A stretch of 64,000 nt of DNA from the NCBI GenBank assembly GCA_019055375.1, contig JAHQIW010005581.1, positions 124,001 to 188,000 of the forward strand, given 5' to 3'. The number at the start of each line of letters is the position of its first letter. Position 1 is the first letter of the stretch. Shown one piece after another: positions 60,698-64,000 of the stretch. Made by a program: the position numbers and the translations under genes. This DNA comes from Parelaphostrongylus tenuis. Lineage: Eukaryota > Nematoda > Chromadorea > Rhabditida > Metastrongylidae. A model generated the notes under the pieces. The model saw only the letters and a program-made list of their open reading frames with translations. It was not told the origin of the DNA and ran no database searches.

Positions 60698-60712
60698 TAT
60701 ATATATATATAT
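60643..60712. repeat. (TA)n microsatellite
   Basis: About 70 bp of almost pure TA, directly left of the palindrome at 60,713. Confidence 0.9.
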
Positions 60713-60817
60713 ATTGCCGGTTTTAGACAAGTAGAGCAGCATATATATATATAATATTATATTATATATTATTATATATATATATATATGCTGCTCTACT
60801 TGCCTAAAACCGGCAAT
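60713..60817. repeat. Palindrome with AT-dinucleotide core
   Basis: Arms 60,713-60,740 and 60,790-60,817 (ATTGCCGGTTTTAGACAAGT and its complement) match over 28 bp with one mismatch, and the (TA)n core is itself self-complementary. Such sequences can extrude as cruciforms. Confidence 0.85.
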
Positions 60818-61019
60818 CTTACTTTCACTCACCCATTTCATTAGTGATCAAAGTCACCCATTTCATTGTTGGTCAAAGAAAATGGGCCCCTCTATAACTG
60901 TAGGCACGGTGGTAATGCCTTTCTCAACTTTCCAGGCTCTTTTCCGTTTGGTAGCACAGATTTCCAAGCCTATCCCTTACGCTGCACAAAAATTTTCATA
61001 AAAAGTGTTACTTATCATT

Positions 61020-61300
61020 CGAAAGCTTGAATCTTTCGCTAGCGCGATACATGGCTAGTTTTTTGAAAAGACCCATATACAATTATATAAAATTAGATAA
61101 AATTATGTTGCACATCGGCCGCGTAGTTCAACTATATACTCTCCTGGAAGCAGGAAGAGCATACGAAGGTGTAGAGAAAATCTTTCAGTTAGTATCAGAG
61201 TCAGACGTTTAACCTGGAGTTTCTTCCAGAGCGGCGAACAATTCCTAATCAAATAACAAAAACTGCAATTCGCATAGGAGCCATTTATCGATGATCGCGT
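61020..61300. repeat. Family G element fragment
   Basis: CTCCTGGAAGCAGGAAGAGC, GAAGGTGTAGAGAAAATCTT, GGAGTTTCTTCCAGAGCGGC: the interior of family G. Confidence 0.6.
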
Positions 61301-61374
61301 CAACCCCCTGAGCCCCACTCCGCAGCCCGTGAATTGGCCAAGGTACACTTACTCGCGTTTGTGTATTTGCCTGA

Positions 61375-61455
61375 CAATCACTTATTGAGCCACGCATGTG
61401 GTTCGTTATAGGAGAACTTACAGAGCCCGATGTATTGCCGTGAAGGCATCTATAG
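61375..61455. repeat. Foldback/MITE family F, short fragment
   Basis: TATTGAGCCACGCATGTGGT, TCGTTATAGGAGAACTTACA, GAGCCCGATGTATTGCCGTG: a diverged piece of the end plus ACACGTG-core region. Confidence 0.5.
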
Positions 61456-62219
61456 AAGGGAAATGTGGCTGAGGCGGTAGCAATAAATCTCGGAGGTGGT
61501 TTTTTGACTTAAGACCTAGCTGAGTCTGGTCATGAGAGAAACCCGCTTGGTTGTAGCAAGTAATGGAAAATATGAAGCTTTATTACATCTATACAGGTAT
61601 GTCCAGCACTTTGCCATCTTGCCTTATGCCTTGTGTCATGTCTTAAAATGAAAGTTCCTCTAAAGTGTCAAACAACAATTTTTTTTTGTACAACACGCTA
61701 CCTTAATACACTCCTCAGTGATGATATCTCCTATGTTGGATACTAAAATCACCATCAACAACAGTTTTAATCGACAAAATAACACGCTCAACAGCTATTT
61801 GAACGTATACGCTCTATACTCGACATAAGGAGTTCGCCTATGGAGGTTCTTCATTCGAGCGGTGCTCCACCGTAGAAGGGTCAATGATGATATCCCCTAT
61901 ATTGGGTCATTAATTGAACGAACGTAACGAAAGCGAAGACCCACAACAAGCGCGAACGACAGTGCACCATGGACTCAAAGCATCAGCCCAAAATGTGAAA
62001 GCGTTAACCGAATGATTTTTCATTAACAACCTCGTGCTACAGGCTTGATCAAGAAAGAAAACAGAAAAGAAAATATGGTCAATGGTTATGTCAAAGTTAA
62101 AGGAGAGTGGAATAATTTACAGCACAAGAAATAGTTTTCTTCTCTCGAGATTATTAGGTATGCAGAATACTCTTGCAGAAACTCAAAACCCATTGATGTA
62201 GAGAACTGTGCAAACCTTT

Positions 62220-62311
62220 CACGTCAGGCGGGACAAGAACCTCCACCTCACTCTTTCCCGGAGCGTGTGCTCTATCCGTTGCACTACTAACGCCCATTTT
62301 GCACACCTCTC
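62220..62311 (-). repeat. tRNA-like unit of family S3, left arm of an inverted pair
   Basis: Reverse orientation: GCAACGGATAGAGCACACGC in the D/anticodon region and GTCCCGCCTGACGTG at the 3' end. It forms an inverted repeat with 62,358-62,449 across a 46-bp spacer. Confidence 0.7.
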
Positions 62312-62357
62312 TTTCTACGCTACAGCGCATCTATCTGTCAGCCGCCACCCGTCAACG

Positions 62358-62500
62358 GAGAGGTGTGCAAAATGAGCGTCAAGAGTGTAACGGATAGAGC
62401 ACGCGCTCCTGGAAAGCGTGAAGTGCGGATTCTAGTCCCGCCTGACGCGAAAGTTTTGCATATCACTCTACATCACTGGGTACATTTGAAACATCGTACC
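62358..62500 (+). repeat. tRNA-like unit of family S3, right arm of an inverted pair
   Basis: Head GCGTCAAGAGTGTAACGGAT; a T arm-like stem GCGG-ATTCTAGT-CCCGC; the first and last bases (GCGTCA / TGACGC) could pair as an acceptor stem. Followed by CATATCACTCTACATCACTG. A cloverleaf is only partly possible, so I call it SINE-derived and not a functional tRNA gene. Confidence 0.65.
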
Positions 62501-62509
62501 ACCGCTAGA

Positions 62510-64000
62510 AGCGGTCAAATAACAAAAGTTCCATTTGGAGCTAAAACATTGGTCAGTGAATGAACCATTGACTGAATACTAAAAGTGCAATGAGAAATTT
62601 CGGGTGCGGAAAAATTTAGCAAGTGAAAGAAGGAGAAGATCCATCTACACCATACGACTGTTCCACCACACGTGAGCAATCATTGACGTTAAACTTCAAC
62701 TTTTTAGCGACGGTAGTTGATTGATCACACAGCGCAATTCGGAAGAGGCGCGCGATTTTCTTCATTCAATCACCATTTTTCCTTCATTTGGAAAGTAGCA
62801 CTTCACGTTTCTTGTGTCATTCTGTGACTGATTTCCTCTACTTGATCATCTTTTCTCGTGCATATATAACTTTTGTGTACAATAAAAACTTTGAGTGCAG
62901 AACGTAATCTTTTTGCTCTTAGAGCTTTCTATGGTAACCTTTCAAGAACCGATTGTAGCACCCAAATTTCCAAGATGGGCTGTCGAATGACTTCTAAGAG
63001 CTTGGCGAAGAGTCATAAACAGGCCCTAACCGAGCAAATAAAACAAACTGGGTTTGAAACATAACTTTAGCTTCGCTGCTACTATGTAGTAAAAAACGCT
63101 TTTGCAAAAATCTTACATATGTTCAAGAAAAAAAGTTTGCCCAGCAAGAAAGGCCTTCAAGCAATCGTGTGTCTCTGCTGATACACGTCATCCCTTAAGG
63201 GTTTACAAACTCTGTTCAATCGGTCCCACTGATCACCGCTGCGGAACCAGCTTCTTAGGCCGAAACTGAAACAAATTACAAAATGAGCTAAATTAACGAA
63301 AACTTGTCAGTGTACATCAACGGATAAACTGATCGAAGAGCCTTTGCTAAGGTTTTCAGTTCCACAGTGTATTCTCAAACTGCGCGAGAAATGCATTGAT
63401 TAGGAAAGTAGAAGTTTCAAAAAAGCAATTATAAATAGGTCGGCAGCTGTGATAGTTGCAGAATTATGACCTAAATCACTGTATTTCCTCATAATCAGAT
63501 TGGAAAGTAACTCACTCAACTATAACACTTCGAATCTTAGATTGAATGAAAGTACTAAAGCTTGTAGATGAGGGATGTGTAAGAAAGGATCATCTAATTC
63601 GATAAAAGCCTTGATAGGTAGGAAGCAAAATAAGCGCGCGAATCCGAAAGACTGAATCCAGCTAATAGAAACTGATGTCACTGAAGCATGACATTGTCCT
63701 CCTTTTGGAAGCCAATCATCAAAATGAGATGACGGCTCGGTCGACAGATCAATGGCTGTCATAAGCAACATTCACAACTTAAACATATAGACAACTGTTC
63801 ATTATACTCAAGAGACGCAACGTTATAAACATGCTGTACCACAAGCAGCTGGAGATGTGTAGAGTCATTTACTTAGTACGATCTCGTCAACGATTTTACG
63901 ACCAAATGTAATGACTGGGACTCGTGTCGTTCAATGCTGTGCCTCAGAAGAAACAGTGAATTTATTTCGACAGCAGCAACGGAAGTGCGTTTTTTTGTTC
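62510..64000. other. No gene recognised
   Basis: AT-rich; 63,050-63,120 (TTAGCTTCGCTGCTACTATG) resembles 20,245-20,290 and may be an old repeat. No supported gene to the end of the window. Confidence 0.45.

Overview
The window reads as nuclear DNA of a nematode, probably a clade V strongylid such as a hookworm (inference). The DNA is AT-rich, the one clear gene is split into many small exons by introns that mostly end in a TTTCAG-type acceptor, one intron starts with GC instead of GT, and the rest is packed with decayed transposons, short foldback elements and tRNA-derived SINEs.

The only protein gene I can support with confidence is a TRPC-type cation channel (C. elegans trp-1/trp-2 class) on the minus strand. 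It runs from about 40,850 (possibly 41,779) down to a stop codon at 7,512, so it covers more than half the window. I placed 23 exons by hand. In order they give an N-terminal ankyrin region, the TRPC linker ending in a PNCQQLL/IWYEG signature, segments S1 to S6 including the LFW pore helix and the [10 protein letters not shown]6 motif, the EWKFAR TRP helix, a coiled-coil tail and a short C-terminal tail. Across nearly all neighbouring exons the splice phases agree. Exceptions: the 5' start, the S3-S4 linker, the turret before the pore and part of the proximal C-tail were not located firmly, and the S3 exon carries a single extra base that shifts the frame.

Regions: 1-7,500 lies 3' of the channel gene and holds SINE copies, a mariner relic at about 3,200-3,484, AT microsatellites and two copies of a foldback family. 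7,500-41,800 is the channel gene, whose introns hold a TIR element (23,198-24,037), a Penelope-like GIY-YIG relic (29,240-29,634), SINEs and other repeats. 41,800-64,000 contains no gene I recognise; it is dominated by repeats, including three strong palindromes or foldbacks (46,991-47,247; 58,976-59,133; 60,713-60,817) and an inverted pair of tRNA-like units (62,220-62,449).

I found no operon-like or defence-type system. The most unusual signals are the frame-breaking base in an otherwise intact channel gene, a possible cassette exon coupled to an alternative donor, and a foldback element whose loop holds a near-perfect copy of unique-looking sequence from 780 bp away.
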